Source: Bacillota bacterium
GTDB taxonomy: Bacteria; Bacillota; Clostridia; Lachnospirales; Lachnospiraceae
Reading direction: 5' to 3'
NCBI GenBank assembly: GCA_023395555.1
Contig: JAEWYQ010000051.1
Span: 1-64,000 of the forward strand
Length of the DNA stretch: 64,000 nt
Both the position numbers and the translations under genes were made by a program. This document shows, in pieces, positions 44,707 through 53,020 of this stretch. How positions within the stretch are numbered: position 1 is the first letter of the stretch; the number at the start of each line of letters is the position of its first letter. The notes below the pieces were generated by a model. It was given only the letters and a program-made list of their open reading frames with translations. It was not told the DNA's origin and searched no databases.

Positions 44707-44908
44707 ATTATATCGATATTCCAATACTGATATAATAAGCTTTCGTTTCTCCCGCTTCCTTCCATTAGGTGTCCCTGCACGTATCCGGCAATATTCACGA
44801 CTTTTCAGAACTTATCCGACTCACATCCATGCCGGTCTGTCCGGCTTTGCTATTTCCTTCTCAGAATATCGATATTCAGATACCGATATATGTACCGTTA
44901 TATGGATA
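44707..44908. promoter_or_regulatory. Cluster of GATAT half-sites between nfnA and the alcohol dehydrogenase gene
   Basis: ATATCGATATT lies over a minus-strand TATAAT box (44712-44707) before nfnA; CTGATATAAT follows. A perfect 14-bp palindrome GAATATCGATATTC is at 44864-44877, then CCGATATA and TGGATATTG run up to the -35 box of the alcohol dehydrogenase. The layout suggests one regulator acting on both genes. The stretch 44740-44860 shows nothing else. Confidence 0.55.
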
Positions 44909-44937
44909 TTGATAATTTTCTAACAATGTTTTATAAT
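44909..44937 (+). promoter_or_regulatory. Promoter of the secondary-alcohol dehydrogenase gene
   Basis: TTGATA (44909-44914), 17 bp, TATAAT (44932-44937), about 50 bp before the start codon. A GATAT half-site overlaps the -35 box. Confidence 0.75.
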
Positions 44938-44988
44938 CCAACAGACGGTAATAATTAAACCCTTATAACAAGACAGGAGGTTTTATCA

Positions 44989-46041
44989 ATGAAAGGTTTT
45001 GGAATGCTATCCATCGGACAGGTGGGCTGGATTGAAAAGGAAAGGCCCGTTTGCGGCGAACTGGACGCCATCGTGCGCCCTATTGTTTTGGCACCCTGTT
45101 CTTCAGATACACATGTTTCCCACGGCGGTTCCGGCAATCACACGAATTTAATTCTCGGACACGAAGCGGTCGGCGAAGTGGTGGAGGTTGGCAGCCTGGT
45201 TCGCAACTTCAAGCCGGGAGATACGGTTGTGGTACCGTGCACCACACCCAACTGGCTGGCAGAAAATTCTCAAGGCCAATATAATGCACACGACGAGGGC
45301 CTTATGGGAAGCTTCAAGTTCCTGGGCTCCAAAGACGGTACTTTTGCCGAGTTTTTTCATGTAAATCAGGCGGATGCCAATCTTGTTCTTCTGCCGGAGG
45401 GCGTTTCTCCTGAGGCTGCCGTTATGACGGTGGATATGATGTCCACCGGTTTTCACGGTGTGGAAAATGCCAATGTTTCCTTCGGCGACACCGTAGTCGT
45501 TATGGGAATTGGCCCCGTGGGTCTGATGGCTGTTGCCGGAGCCCACTACCGCGGTGCAGGCCGCATCATTGCCATCGGCACACGGCCCAATTGCGTGAAG
45601 ATTGCCAGGGAGTACGGCGCAACTGATATTATCAGCTACAAAGACGGAGATGTGGTTGCCCAGGTGCTGGAGATGACCAACGGCGGTGCCGATTCCGTTA
45701 TTATTGCGGGCGGCGGTGCGGAAGCCTTCCAGCAGGCCATCAACATGGCCAAATCAGGCGGTTATATCTCCAATGTCAATTTCTTCGACGTTACGGATAC
45801 TCTTTCCATGCAGGCTTATTCCTGGGGACTTGGTATGGCGGACAAGACAATCCGCGGCGGCTTCTGCCCCGGCGGTGCCCTCAGAATCAAGAAAATGCTT
45901 GAGATGGTCAAATACGGACGAATCGACACAACAAAGCTTATCACACACCGTTTCTATGGCTTTGATAAGATTGAAGATGCATTCCATGTAATGGACGAAA
46001 AGCCTTCCGACCTCATTAAACCTGTTATTTTCGTCGGTTAA
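44989..46041 (+). CDS. NADP-type secondary-alcohol dehydrogenase (zinc-dependent)
   Basis: 350 residues, closely like the clostridial isopropanol/secondary-alcohol dehydrogenase (start KGFGMLSIGQVGWIEKERP). Zinc ligands C37 (APCSSD), H58 (GHEAVGE) and D149 (TVDMMSTGFHG) correspond to C37/H59/D150 of those enzymes with one residue deleted. The NADP-specific turn GTRPNC and the following REYG fit NADPH rather than NADH. It reduces ketones such as acetone or oxidises secondary alcohols. AGGAGG precedes ATG. Its position opposite nfnAB links it to NADPH balance. Confidence 0.93.
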   Translation: MKGFGMLSIGQVGWIEKERPVCGELDAIVRPIVLAPCSSDTHVSHGGSGNHTNLILGHEAVGEVVEVGSLVRNFKPGDTVVVPCTTPNWLAENSQGQYNAHDEGLMGSFKFLGSKDGTFAEFFHVNQADANLVLLPEGVSPEAAVMTVDMMSTGFHGVENANVSFGDTVVVMGIGPVGLMAVAGAHYRGAGRIIAIGTRPNCVKIAREYGATDIISYKDGDVVAQVLEMTNGGADSVIIAGGGAEAFQQAINMAKSGGYISNVNFFDVTDTLSMQAYSWGLGMADKTIRGGFCPGGALRIKKMLEMVKYGRIDTTKLITHRFYGFDKIEDAFHVMDEKPSDLIKPVIFVG

Positions 46042-46071
46042 TTCATAAAAACAGACGGAACGATTACAATA

Positions 46072-46114
46072 AAAAAGCAAGTGCATGGGTATTCATCCTA
46101 TCCACTTGCTTTTT
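46072..46114. terminator. Bidirectional terminator
   Basis: AAAAAGCAAGTG (46072-46083) pairs with CACTTGCTTTTT (46103-46114). It serves the alcohol dehydrogenase gene and the AraC-family gene that end toward each other. Confidence 0.9.
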
Positions 46115-46170
46115 GTATGCTGCTTATATTCTTCAGCTTCCCTCTCCGGACATTTCTTCTCCGTTTAAGC

Positions 46171-47013
46171 TCAATCTATGAACAGGGCATTCTTAGGCAT
46201 TGTCTTAAACCTCTTCTTAAAGGCCCTGGAAAAGGTGGAATAATTCTTAAAACCGCTCTGAAAGCAGGCTTCTGTAATGGAGCTGCCGCTTTGAACCAGG
46301 TTCTTGGCCAGAAGCAGCCGTTTCTCCGTAATGTAATTGCCTATGGTATAACCCGTCTCCTCCTTGAAGAAGTGCATCAGATAATACCTGCTCAGATAAA
46401 ATCTGGCCGACAGAATATCGATACTGAGCTCCTCCGCCAGATGCTCGTTGATATAATCAATGATCTGAACCAGCTTCGCATTATCCTTTGCCGAATCCAG
46501 ATAATTAATGTGATTGGAGATCGCCGTCCGATTCAATTGTATCATGAATTCCAGAAACAGAAGCTTCTGATACAGCTCCTTGGCAAAGGCATTGTCCGAA
46601 AAGGAATGCTCCAGCTCCTGACACACCTGGTACAGCTTCCCCTTCTCCATGGAATGAATCCGCAGGACATTGGAATGTTCCTGCCTGGCTCGTTCAAAGC
46701 AGTAATTCAGATTATAATCCTCTCCGGAAAAGCTGTCCAAAAACTGAGGGGATACGTAGAAAATAATCCGTTCATAAGCCGATGAATCCAGCACACTGGG
46801 ACGGTGAATCTCTCCTGCATTCACCAGCACAATATCGTAGGGCTGGAGCTCATAATTCTTCCCCTCAATGGTATAGAGGGAGTTCCCGCTTAAGAATATC
46901 ATGATCTTATTAAAATCGTGATAATGAAAGGCAAACTCCTTACGCTGCCGGTCGATCAAATGAAATATCTTAAAATCATGGTTCAGATAACCTGCCTTCT
47001 CAAAGCTTAACAT
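46171..47013 (-). CDS. AraC family transcriptional regulator
   Basis: 280 residues from ATG at 47013 behind GGGAGG. Cupin-like N-domain (FAFHYHDFNKIMIFLSGNSLYTIEGKNYELQPYDIVLVNAGEIH, shown here in outline) and C-terminal AraC pair of helix-turn-helices (LSIDILSARFYLSRYYLMHFFK; ITEACFQSGFKNYSTFSRAFKKRF). The His/Glu pattern of the cupin suggests a small sugar-like or metal ligand. It diverges from dapA; the target could be either neighbour. Confidence 0.92.
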   Translation of the reverse strand: MLSFEKAGYLNHDFKIFHLIDRQRKEFAFHYHDFNKIMIFLSGNSLYTIEGKNYELQPYDIVLVNAGEIHRPSVLDSSAYERIIFYVSPQFLDSFSGEDYNLNYCFERARQEHSNVLRIHSMEKGKLYQVCQELEHSFSDNAFAKELYQKLLFLEFMIQLNRTAISNHINYLDSAKDNAKLVQIIDYINEHLAEELSIDILSARFYLSRYYLMHFFKEETGYTIGNYITEKRLLLAKNLVQSGSSITEACFQSGFKNYSTFSRAFKKRFKTMPKNALFID

Positions 47014-47045
47014 AGTACCTCCCATATCCGCCTGCCGCCACAAGC

Positions 47046-47113
47046 ATCATGAACCAAAACCAGGTTCATGATCTCCAGCTCCGTTCGCATGCTCACTACG
47101 CTTTCATTATATA
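47046..47113 (-). repeat. Dispersed structured repeat, copy D (lacks hairpin 2)
   Basis: Hairpin 1: ATCATGAACC (47046-47055) with GGTTCATGAT (47063-47072). The following block CTCCAGCTCCG is kept, then GCATG joins directly to CTCACTACGCTTTCATTATAT. Relative to copy B, 23 bp between two CATG copies are missing. Lies between the AraC and dapA genes. Confidence 0.8.
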
Positions 47114-47142
47114 GCATGATATGCAATATTCAAAGCATTATT

Positions 47143-47183
47143 ATACTATTATTATAAAATAATGTTGTATAGAATAATAGTAT
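47143..47183. promoter_or_regulatory. Inverted repeat upstream of dapA, possible operator
   Basis: ATACTATTATT (47143-47153) and AATAATAGTAT (47173-47183) are exact 11-bp inverted arms with a 19-bp centre, about 30 bp before the dapA start. AT-rich composition weakens the case. Confidence 0.45.
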
Positions 47184-47214
47184 CATAGATGTTTTTGATA
47201 TGAGGAGGTATATT

Positions 47215-48102
47215 ATGCAGCTTACCGGTGTTTGGTTACCGATTATTACGCCCTTTAAAAATGATAAAATAGATTTCAAGTCCTACAAAAAACTCATTGA
47301 GCATTACTCCGACAAGGGAATCAGCGGCTTCATCCCCCTGGGGACTACCGGAGAGATTCCTACTCTGAGTGAGTATGAGTTTGAAGAAATGATTGAACGC
47401 ACCATGGAATATAATAAAAAACGTCTGCCCGTCTATGTGGGCATCGGCGGCAATTATACGGCCCAGGTTATCAAGAAGGTTAAGATTGCGGAATATTACG
47501 ATATTCAGGGCATTCTCTCTGTCTGCCCTTATTACAACAAGCCCAGCCAGGATGGCATATTCGCCCATTTCAAGGCTATTGCGGAAGAGACAGCCTTAAA
47601 TATGATTATTTACAATATTCCCTACCGTACCGGTGTCAATATTGAGAATGATACGATCCGCCGTCTGGCCGAGATCAAGAATATCGTGGGTCTGAAGGAT
47701 TGCTGCGGGGACATCAAGCAGAGCATGTCATTGCTTCTTGATCCGCCGGAGGATTTCTCCATTCTGTCCGGGGAAGACCTTCTCTTCTATCTGACTCTCA
47801 CCCTGGGCGGACACGGCGGAATTCTGGCTTCGTCCCATATTCAGACAGAGGATTTTGTTGAAGTATACCATCGGATAAAGAACAATGATCTCCAGGGCGC
47901 TTTAGAGCTGTGGAAGCCCCTCTATGATTTGATTCCCCTCTTATTCAAGGAACCAAATCCCTCACCAATCAAATACTATTTGTCACAGACCGGCCTCATT
48001 GCCTCCGACGAGGTACGGCTTCCCCTGACTCCTGCCTCCGCGCAGCTGAGACAGCTATTGGATTGTCATATTGCAAAACAGCTCCAGACGAAGGCCAGCT
48101 AA
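47215..48102 (+). CDS. dapA: 4-Hydroxy-tetrahydrodipicolinate synthase
   Basis: 295 residues from ATG at 47215 behind GAGGAGG. Catalytic residues fall at the positions of the E. coli enzyme: T44-T45 (GTTGE), Y133 (IIYNIPYRTG), R138 and the Schiff-base K161 (VGLKD). It condenses pyruvate with aspartate semialdehyde in lysine/diaminopimelate synthesis. It is alone, divergent from an AraC regulator, so a sugar-acid aldolase of the same family is the main alternative, but the residues favour DapA. Confidence 0.85.
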   Translation: MQLTGVWLPIITPFKNDKIDFKSYKKLIEHYSDKGISGFIPLGTTGEIPTLSEYEFEEMIERTMEYNKKRLPVYVGIGGNYTAQVIKKVKIAEYYDIQGILSVCPYYNKPSQDGIFAHFKAIAEETALNMIIYNIPYRTGVNIENDTIRRLAEIKNIVGLKDCCGDIKQSMSLLLDPPEDFSILSGEDLLFYLTLTLGGHGGILASSHIQTEDFVEVYHRIKNNDLQGALELWKPLYDLIPLLFKEPNPSPIKYYLSQTGLIASDEVRLPLTPASAQLRQLLDCHIAKQLQTKAS

Positions 48103-48190
48103 TGCAATAAATTGGTCCTCTGCAGAAAGCCATGAAAGAGAACCATAAAAAGAGGATGACAGTCCCTCCGCATTACAGAACTACAATCCT

Positions 48191-48252
48191 GCATACCGGA
48201 TATTCTCCGCCGCTGTTAAAGCCGCTATGGAAAATATCCGGTATGCATTTTT
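48191..48252 (+). terminator. Terminator of dapA
   Basis: GCATACCGGATATT (48191-48204) pairs exactly with AATATCCGGTATGC (48233-48246), then A and five T. Confidence 0.85.
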
Positions 48253-48315
48253 GCTCTGTATCATGCGTCTGGACAATCATCCTCTGCATCAGGGATTACT
48301 AATCGGCCTCTTTGC

Positions 48316-48465
48316 TTAATGCTCACCGTGGCAGCTTCCGCCGCACCCGCTGCAACCGCCTCCGCAACCGCAAGCACTCTTGCCGGCTTTCTTTCTTCTC
48401 CAGATATAGAAGGAAACACCGATCACCAGTACGAGAATAATTCCAATCACTATAAAATCCGTCAT
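48316..48465 (-). CDS. FeoB-associated Cys-rich membrane protein
   Basis: 49 residues: one membrane helix (about 4-21), a basic stretch (RRKKAGK) and a Cys/Gly-rich tail (ACGCGGGCSGC, GGSCHGEH). This matches the small Cys-rich proteins found with feoB in Firmicutes, thought to help Fe(II) uptake. GGAGG is 5 nt before ATG. It is the last gene of the feo operon. Confidence 0.9.
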   Translation of the reverse strand: MTDFIVIGIILVLVIGVSFYIWRRKKAGKSACGCGGGCSGCGGSCHGEH

Positions 48466-48523
48466 ATTGACCTCCATTCCGGGCATATACTATGCCCCTC
48501 CCGGTTAAAACCGCAAACCGGCA

Positions 48524-48793
48524 TCATATGATAACACTGATCTTCCGGTTGACTGCACCGATCTTCTCCAGATTTTTCACCATGCGGTAGACCGTAGCAA
48601 CTCCAATCTTCGGATCGACCTGGCTGGCCTTCTGATGAATATCCTTACAGCTTCCAATTTCCTCTTCCAGTATAATATCAATCACAAGAGCCCGCTGCTT
48701 CGTAATCTTCATTCCCTGACCCTGCAGCTTTCTCAGCAGTTCATCCTTGCTTCCGGCTCTTTCCTCCGGTGTGTTCTTATACAACTTGTTCAA
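48524..48793 (-). CDS. Short Fur-family regulator (DNA-binding domain only)
   Basis: 89 residues from TTG at 48793 behind AGGAGGG. It covers the winged-helix part of Fur (MKITKQRALVIDIILEEEIGSCKDIHQKASQVDPKIGVATVYRMVKNLEKIGAVNRK) and then stops; the metal-binding dimerisation half of about 60 residues is missing. Similar short Fur-like proteins occur in clostridial feo operons, so this is likely normal rather than a truncation. It could act as a cofactor or modulator at the Fur boxes upstream. Confidence 0.85.
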   Translation of the reverse strand: MNKLYKNTPEERAGSKDELLRKLQGQGMKITKQRALVIDIILEEEIGSCKDIHQKASQVDPKIGVATVYRMVKNLEKIGAVNRKISVII

Positions 48794-48868
48794 TTATGTC
48801 CCTCCTATCACGGGTTCAGGCCATATCCGGCCCGAGTGCCGCTTTCGCCGGCCCAAGCCAAACCATGA

Positions 48869-51067
48869 CTATCCAATAAACAGCCGGCCGATCTGATTGA
48901 TCAGAAGCGCTACAATATATGCGGTTGCCATCTGCACACCGATTCCAAAACCGGTGAGCTTCCAGGTCTTCAATTCCCTCTTCATCGCGCCCACTGCCGC
49001 AAAGCAAGGCATACACAACAGATTAAATGCCATATACGCATAGGCGGCCGCCTTATTCGGGATATCCTTCTTCATGGTGGTAAGGGCATTCTCATCTCCG
49101 CCCTCAAACAGGACGCCTTCGGCATAGATATCCGCCGCTGCTTCCTCATCGTATACGCCTTCCTCAAAGCCCAGTTCTTCCAGTTCCTCGCTGGAGTAAC
49201 CGGAGAAGAATTCCTCCAGATATTCCGGACTTACATCCTCATCATACAGCTGGGCAAAGGTAACTACTACATTCTCCTTGGCAATCCAACCGGTAATAAC
49301 ACCAACCGTAGGCCTCCACTCGCCAAAGCCAAGGGGCTTGAAGATGGGAGCAAGAATACCGCTGCCCTTCGCCAGGAAGCTCTCATCCATCTCACTCATG
49401 ATACTGCCGTCTTCATTGGCCGCGGCATTCTTTCCGTTAAAGGAATTAATATTGAAGCTGGACAGCACCCATATCAGAATGGTGGAAAGGAAGATGATGG
49501 TTCCTGCCTTAATTGCAAAATCCTTAATCTTCTCCGTAGCATGAATGGCAACACTCTTACCTGTAGGAATTCTATACTGGGGCAGCTCCATTACAAAATT
49601 GGATACCTCAGATTTGTATACAAATTTATTCAGTAACAGAGAAACAATAACGGCAACCACAATACTCAGCATATAGAGAGAGTAGGTAACCAGTGTCTTA
49701 TTGCTGTCCGCAAACAGTACCGATACAAACAGAGCAAAAATAGGCAGCTTCGCTCCGCAGGGCATGAAGCCTGTGATAATTGTCGTGATCCGGCGATCCT
49801 TCTCGGATTCCAGCGTCCTGGTTGCAGTAATAGCAGGAACACCGCAGCCAAATCCCATGAGCAGCGGGATAAAGGAACGTCCGGACAGGCCAAAACGACG
49901 GAAGATACGGTCCATAACAAAGGCAACTCTGGCCATATAGCCGCTGTCCTCCAGGAAGGACATCAGCAGGAAGAGTACCAGAACCAGCGGAATAAAGCCA
50001 ATTACCGCTCCGATACCGGCCATAATACCGTCAAGCACCAGGGAGAATACCCAAGGAGAAGCGTTCTCCAGAGCTCCCTCTACAAGACCAGTCAGAGCCT
50101 CCCAGCCGCTCTCCGCCAGACCTGCAAGCCAGATACCCGGACTGGGCAGCCCTTCGATAAACAGGAAGTTCTCACTGAAGGTACAGGCGAACATAAGATA
50201 CATGACCACTGCAAAAATGGGAAGTGCCAGGAAACGGTTGGTTAATACCTTATCCAGCTTGTCGGACGTCGTCTCCACATGACCTGTCTTGGCTTTCTTT
50301 ACCGATTCCTTCACCAGCTTGGTTATGTATTGATATCTGAGATCCGCCATCTTCGCTTCCAGATCCCCGCCGTTCTTCTCTGCTTCTTCGATGATCTGCT
50401 TCACTCTGGCCTTCGAAGCTTCTTCCAGTTCCTTCTGCACCACTTCGTCTGCCTCAACCAGCTTCAGGGCTCTCCAGTAATTCTCTGATTCGTTTCCGCC
50501 CTTCAGCTGCTTCTTAACCTCATCTATAATCTGATTCGTGCTCTCGTCAAAAACCTTCGGGCACTCGGTCTGCTTCTTGTCCGCCGCCACCTTGGCAGCC
50601 GCTTTCATCAGCTCCTCCAGGCCCTTCCCGCTCCGGGCAACAATAGGAATTACCGGAACCCCAAGAAGCTTCTGCAGTTTCTCACAGTCAATCTTATCAC
50701 CCTTGGACTCCACTTCGTCCATCATATTAATTGCTACTACCATGGGCACCGCAGTTTCCATAATCTGCAGAGTCAGATACAGGTTACGCTCAATGCTGGT
50801 TCCGTCCACAATATTAATTACCGCATCCGGTCTTTCCTTCACAATATAATCTCTTGCTATAATCTCTTCTGCCGAATAAGGAGACAGGGAATAGGTTCCG
50901 GGCAGATCCAGAATGGACAGCTCCTTGTTCTTACGGTAAACACCCTCTTTCTTATCCACCGTAACGCCGGGCCAGTTGCCCACATGCTGTCTGGCTCCCG
51001 TTAATTCATTAAATAGTGTAGTCTTCCCGCTGTTGGGGTTACCTGCTAATGCTATGATATAAGACAT
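48869..51067 (-). CDS. feoB: Ferrous iron transport protein B
   Basis: 732 residues. N-terminal G domain with G1 GNPNSGKTT (9-17), G2/G3 region LDLPGTYSLSPYS and G4 NMMDE, then a helical spacer and the FeoB membrane domains with two Gate motifs (RRFGLSGRSFIPLLMGFGCGVPA and GWIAKENVVVTFAQLY). It imports Fe(II) in a GTP-dependent way. Between helices near residue 540-640 is an acidic loop (SPEYLEEFFSGYSSEELEELGFEEG). CAGGAGG precedes ATG. Confidence 0.96.
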   Translation of the reverse strand: MSYIIALAGNPNSGKTTLFNELTGARQHVGNWPGVTVDKKEGVYRKNKELSILDLPGTYSLSPYSAEEIIARDYIVKERPDAVINIVDGTSIERNLYLTLQIMETAVPMVVAINMMDEVESKGDKIDCEKLQKLLGVPVIPIVARSGKGLEELMKAAAKVAADKKQTECPKVFDESTNQIIDEVKKQLKGGNESENYWRALKLVEADEVVQKELEEASKARVKQIIEEAEKNGGDLEAKMADLRYQYITKLVKESVKKAKTGHVETTSDKLDKVLTNRFLALPIFAVVMYLMFACTFSENFLFIEGLPSPGIWLAGLAESGWEALTGLVEGALENASPWVFSLVLDGIMAGIGAVIGFIPLVLVLFLLMSFLEDSGYMARVAFVMDRIFRRFGLSGRSFIPLLMGFGCGVPAITATRTLESEKDRRITTIITGFMPCGAKLPIFALFVSVLFADSNKTLVTYSLYMLSIVVAVIVSLLLNKFVYKSEVSNFVMELPQYRIPTGKSVAIHATEKIKDFAIKAGTIIFLSTILIWVLSSFNINSFNGKNAAANEDGSIMSEMDESFLAKGSGILAPIFKPLGFGEWRPTVGVITGWIAKENVVVTFAQLYDEDVSPEYLEEFFSGYSSEELEELGFEEGVYDEEAAADIYAEGVLFEGGDENALTTMKKDIPNKAAAYAYMAFNLLCMPCFAAVGAMKRELKTWKLTGFGIGVQMATAYIVALLINQIGRLFIG

Positions 51068-51081
51068 GTCTTTCCTCCTGA

Positions 51082-51300
51082 TTATTCCACTGTAATTTGA
51101 CTGGCTTCACTTTTCCTCAAGCTTAGCTCATAGCCTCGGATATTTACCTCAATCGGATCCCCCAAAGGCGCCACCTTAATTACCTTCACGGCTGCTCCCG
51201 GTGTCACTCCCATATCCATAATCCTCTTTCTGACGGGTCCCTTTTCCCCGATGGATGTTACTATGCCTTGCTGCCCTGGTTTTAGATCATTCAATGTCAT
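51082..51300 (-). CDS. feoA: FeoA family protein
   Basis: 72 residues, an SH3-like FeoA domain (LKPGQQGIVTSIGEKGPVRKRIMDMGVTPGAAVKVIKVAPLGDPIEVNIRGYELSLRK, in outline). FeoA helps FeoB on the cytoplasmic side. GCGGAGG before ATG; 14 bp from feoB. It is the second of two tandem feoA genes. Confidence 0.93.
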   Translation of the reverse strand: MTLNDLKPGQQGIVTSIGEKGPVRKRIMDMGVTPGAAVKVIKVAPLGDPIEVNIRGYELSLRKSEASQITVE

Positions 51301-51325
51301 GGTTTACCTCCGCTTTATAATTAAA

Positions 51326-51538
51326 TTATTCTACTACTATCATTGATGCCAGGCCACGGTTCAAAGCAACCCGCACACCCTTAATCAGCAGGATCAGCCC
51401 GCTGGGATTTACACCAATCACCTGCACACTCTCGCCTCTCATAAATCCAAGATCCTGCAGATGTTTCTTCATCTCGTTCTTACCCCGAAACTCCGATATC
51501 TTCCTGATCTCACCAACCTCCAACATTGCCAGTGACAT
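51326..51538 (-). CDS. feoA: FeoA family protein, first copy
   Basis: 70 residues with the same fold (LEVGEIRKISEFRGKNEMKKHLQDLGFMRGESVQVIG, then ALNRGLASMIVVE). First gene of the iron operon, directly behind the Fur boxes. Two feoA genes before feoB is a usual clostridial layout. AAAGGCAGGAG precedes ATG. Confidence 0.93.
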   Translation of the reverse strand: MSLAMLEVGEIRKISEFRGKNEMKKHLQDLGFMRGESVQVIGVNPSGLILLIKGVRVALNRGLASMIVVE

Positions 51539-51570
51539 ATAATTCTCCTGCCTTTCTTTATCCCATGAGT

Positions 51571-51587
51571 TTGATAATGATTATCAA
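51571..51587. promoter_or_regulatory. Fur box 1
   Basis: TTGATAATGATTATCAA is a perfect 8-bp dyad with a central G and matches the Fur consensus GATAATGATWATCATTATC closely in its left two thirds. It lies about 35 bp before the first feoA. Confidence 0.85.
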
Positions 51588-51634
51588 TTCCATTGATATC
51601 ATAGAACACCGTGAAAGAAATGTCAAGAAGTTTT

Positions 51635-51649
51635 TGATATTGATTATCA
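51635..51649. promoter_or_regulatory. Fur box 2
   Basis: TGATATTGATTATCA, a weaker Fur-like dyad 64 bp upstream of box 1 in the same leader. Two sites suggest tight iron repression of the feo operon. Confidence 0.65.
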
Positions 51650-51677
51650 TTTACATTAATAGGGTCAAGGAACAGCA

Positions 51678-51720
51678 AAAGAGAAGAGCCGGGGTCAATG
51701 TAATCCCAGCTCTTCTCTTT
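51678..51720 (-). terminator. Terminator of the GNAT-HAD gene
   Basis: AAAGAGAAGAGC (51678-51689) pairs exactly with GCTCTTCTCTTT (51709-51720); on the minus strand a T-run follows. Confidence 0.8.
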
Positions 51721-51721
51721 C

Positions 51722-51781
51722 ATTATTTTATCTTTTATTATTTTATCTTTTATTATTTTATCTTCTATTATTTTATCTTTT
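51722..51781. repeat. 15-bp tandem repeat, four copies
   Basis: ATTATTTTATCTTTT repeated four times head to tail, with one substitution in the third copy. It lies between the GNAT-HAD stop and its terminator, so it is transcribed but not translated. Likely variable in copy number between strains. Confidence 0.9.
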
Positions 51782-51834
51782 ATTTCTTTATTATTTTTTG
51801 AACGGAATATACTTGAATAACAGCCTGCCTGAAA

Positions 51835-52941
51835 TCAGATTCTCACACCCAGTCTCCGCAGCTCCCAAACCATCTGTTCTTCGTCCTTCACTTGTATCGT
51901 ATGGAAGCCGAAGGGTCTGGCTCCTTCCAGATTGGCTGCCAGATCATCCAAAAACACCGCCTTCGAAGGATCAATTCCATACTTATCAATTAAGGCTCGG
52001 TATATCTCCGGCTCCGGTTTGATCACCTTCACCTCATAAGAGATAATTCCGCCGTCCACATAGTCCAGAAAACGGAAGAAAGGCTTACACGCCTGAAAAT
52101 GCCTCCTGCTGTAATTAGACAGCAGATACACCCGGTATCCGGCGGCTTTCAGACCCTTCACAAATTCCGGCGAATAATCATACTCCTTTACTATTCTATC
52201 AAAGGAGGAAAAGAAAACCCTTATCTCCTTCTCTACACCGGGATCTCTGGCTATACTCTGCTCAATCAGTTCCTCCTCATCCTGGCAGCCCCTGTCCCAT
52301 TCATCCCAGAAGCCGCTGAGCACCGTGGCGGCGGCCACCCGGTCCACTGTCTCCCGGCTGTAACCGCACTCCTCAAGATATTCCCTCCACCGGAAATGCG
52401 CCAGCACATTTCCGATATCCAGAACAACGGTGTCAATCCCTCCGGCTTTTCCAGAGGCCGCGTTCTTTTGGAACGCAACTCTTGGATCTCCATTCTCCAG
52501 ATAGATGGTACCGCATCGGCGGTAACCGTTCTTCATCAAAAGCGCCTGCATAATCTTATTGTCTTCGTGGGTATCAATCCTGATATTGGGGCACTGGTTA
52601 AAGCACCAGCCCAGGCAGAAGGAAGCCACTCCCTTTTTATGGCTGGCGGATGCAATCCGGTGCACTACCCCGTACGGCTCTTCATCCAGCCATTCCCCAT
52701 CATATATCGTTGCATAAGTGGGATCGCTGCCCACTGCAAAATAGAACACTCCTGCAATCCGGCCCTCTTCGGTGCAGACATAGCTTCTCTTTGCCGCAAT
52801 GTCTTCCATAATCAGCTCCCTGCCGGGATAGCCGCCGACCCATTGCCAAAGATTGCCGCTCTGCCTCATATATTCCCTGGCATGGTCATAGATGCCCATG
52901 ACCGTATCCAGATCCGAATACTCGGTCAGCCTTATCTCCAT
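51835..52941 (-). CDS. Fusion of GNAT acetyltransferase and HAD hydrolase
   Basis: 368 residues from ATG at 52941, behind AGGAGG. Residues 1-155 are a GNAT-type domain (RLTEYSDLDTVMGIYDHAREYMRQSGN; RIASASHKKGVASFCLGWCF). Residues 168-368 are a HAD hydrolase with nucleophile D175 (TVVLDIGNVLAHFRW), VYLLSNYSRRHFQ, K in VKVIKPEPEIY and FLDDLAANLEGA. The HAD part is of the phosphatase/epoxide-hydrolase-like subclass (as in YihX). A two-step or paired function on one substrate is possible but unproven. Confidence 0.88.
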   Translation of the reverse strand: MEIRLTEYSDLDTVMGIYDHAREYMRQSGNLWQWVGGYPGRELIMEDIAAKRSYVCTEEGRIAGVFYFAVGSDPTYATIYDGEWLDEEPYGVVHRIASASHKKGVASFCLGWCFNQCPNIRIDTHEDNKIMQALLMKNGYRRCGTIYLENGDPRVAFQKNAASGKAGGIDTVVLDIGNVLAHFRWREYLEECGYSRETVDRVAAATVLSGFWDEWDRGCQDEEELIEQSIARDPGVEKEIRVFFSSFDRIVKEYDYSPEFVKGLKAAGYRVYLLSNYSRRHFQACKPFFRFLDYVDGGIISYEVKVIKPEPEIYRALIDKYGIDPSKAVFLDDLAANLEGARPFGFHTIQVKDEEQMVWELRRLGVRI

Positions 52942-53020
52942 ATCTTCTGTTCCTCCTATTGGTAAGTAATTCAACACTCTGATTATTATAATACCAATGT
53001 CGGATGAAATCTATCCCGAA

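Noticed and set aside
44708-44937. Rex operator between nfnA and the alcohol dehydrogenase gene
   Set aside because: The dyads are built on GATAT/ATATC, not on the TTGTTAA-N4-TTAACAA pattern of Rex.
51526-51801. Plus-strand frame ending in repeated YYFIF units
   Set aside because: The repeated residues are just the translated 15-bp tandem repeat; start and context do not support a gene.
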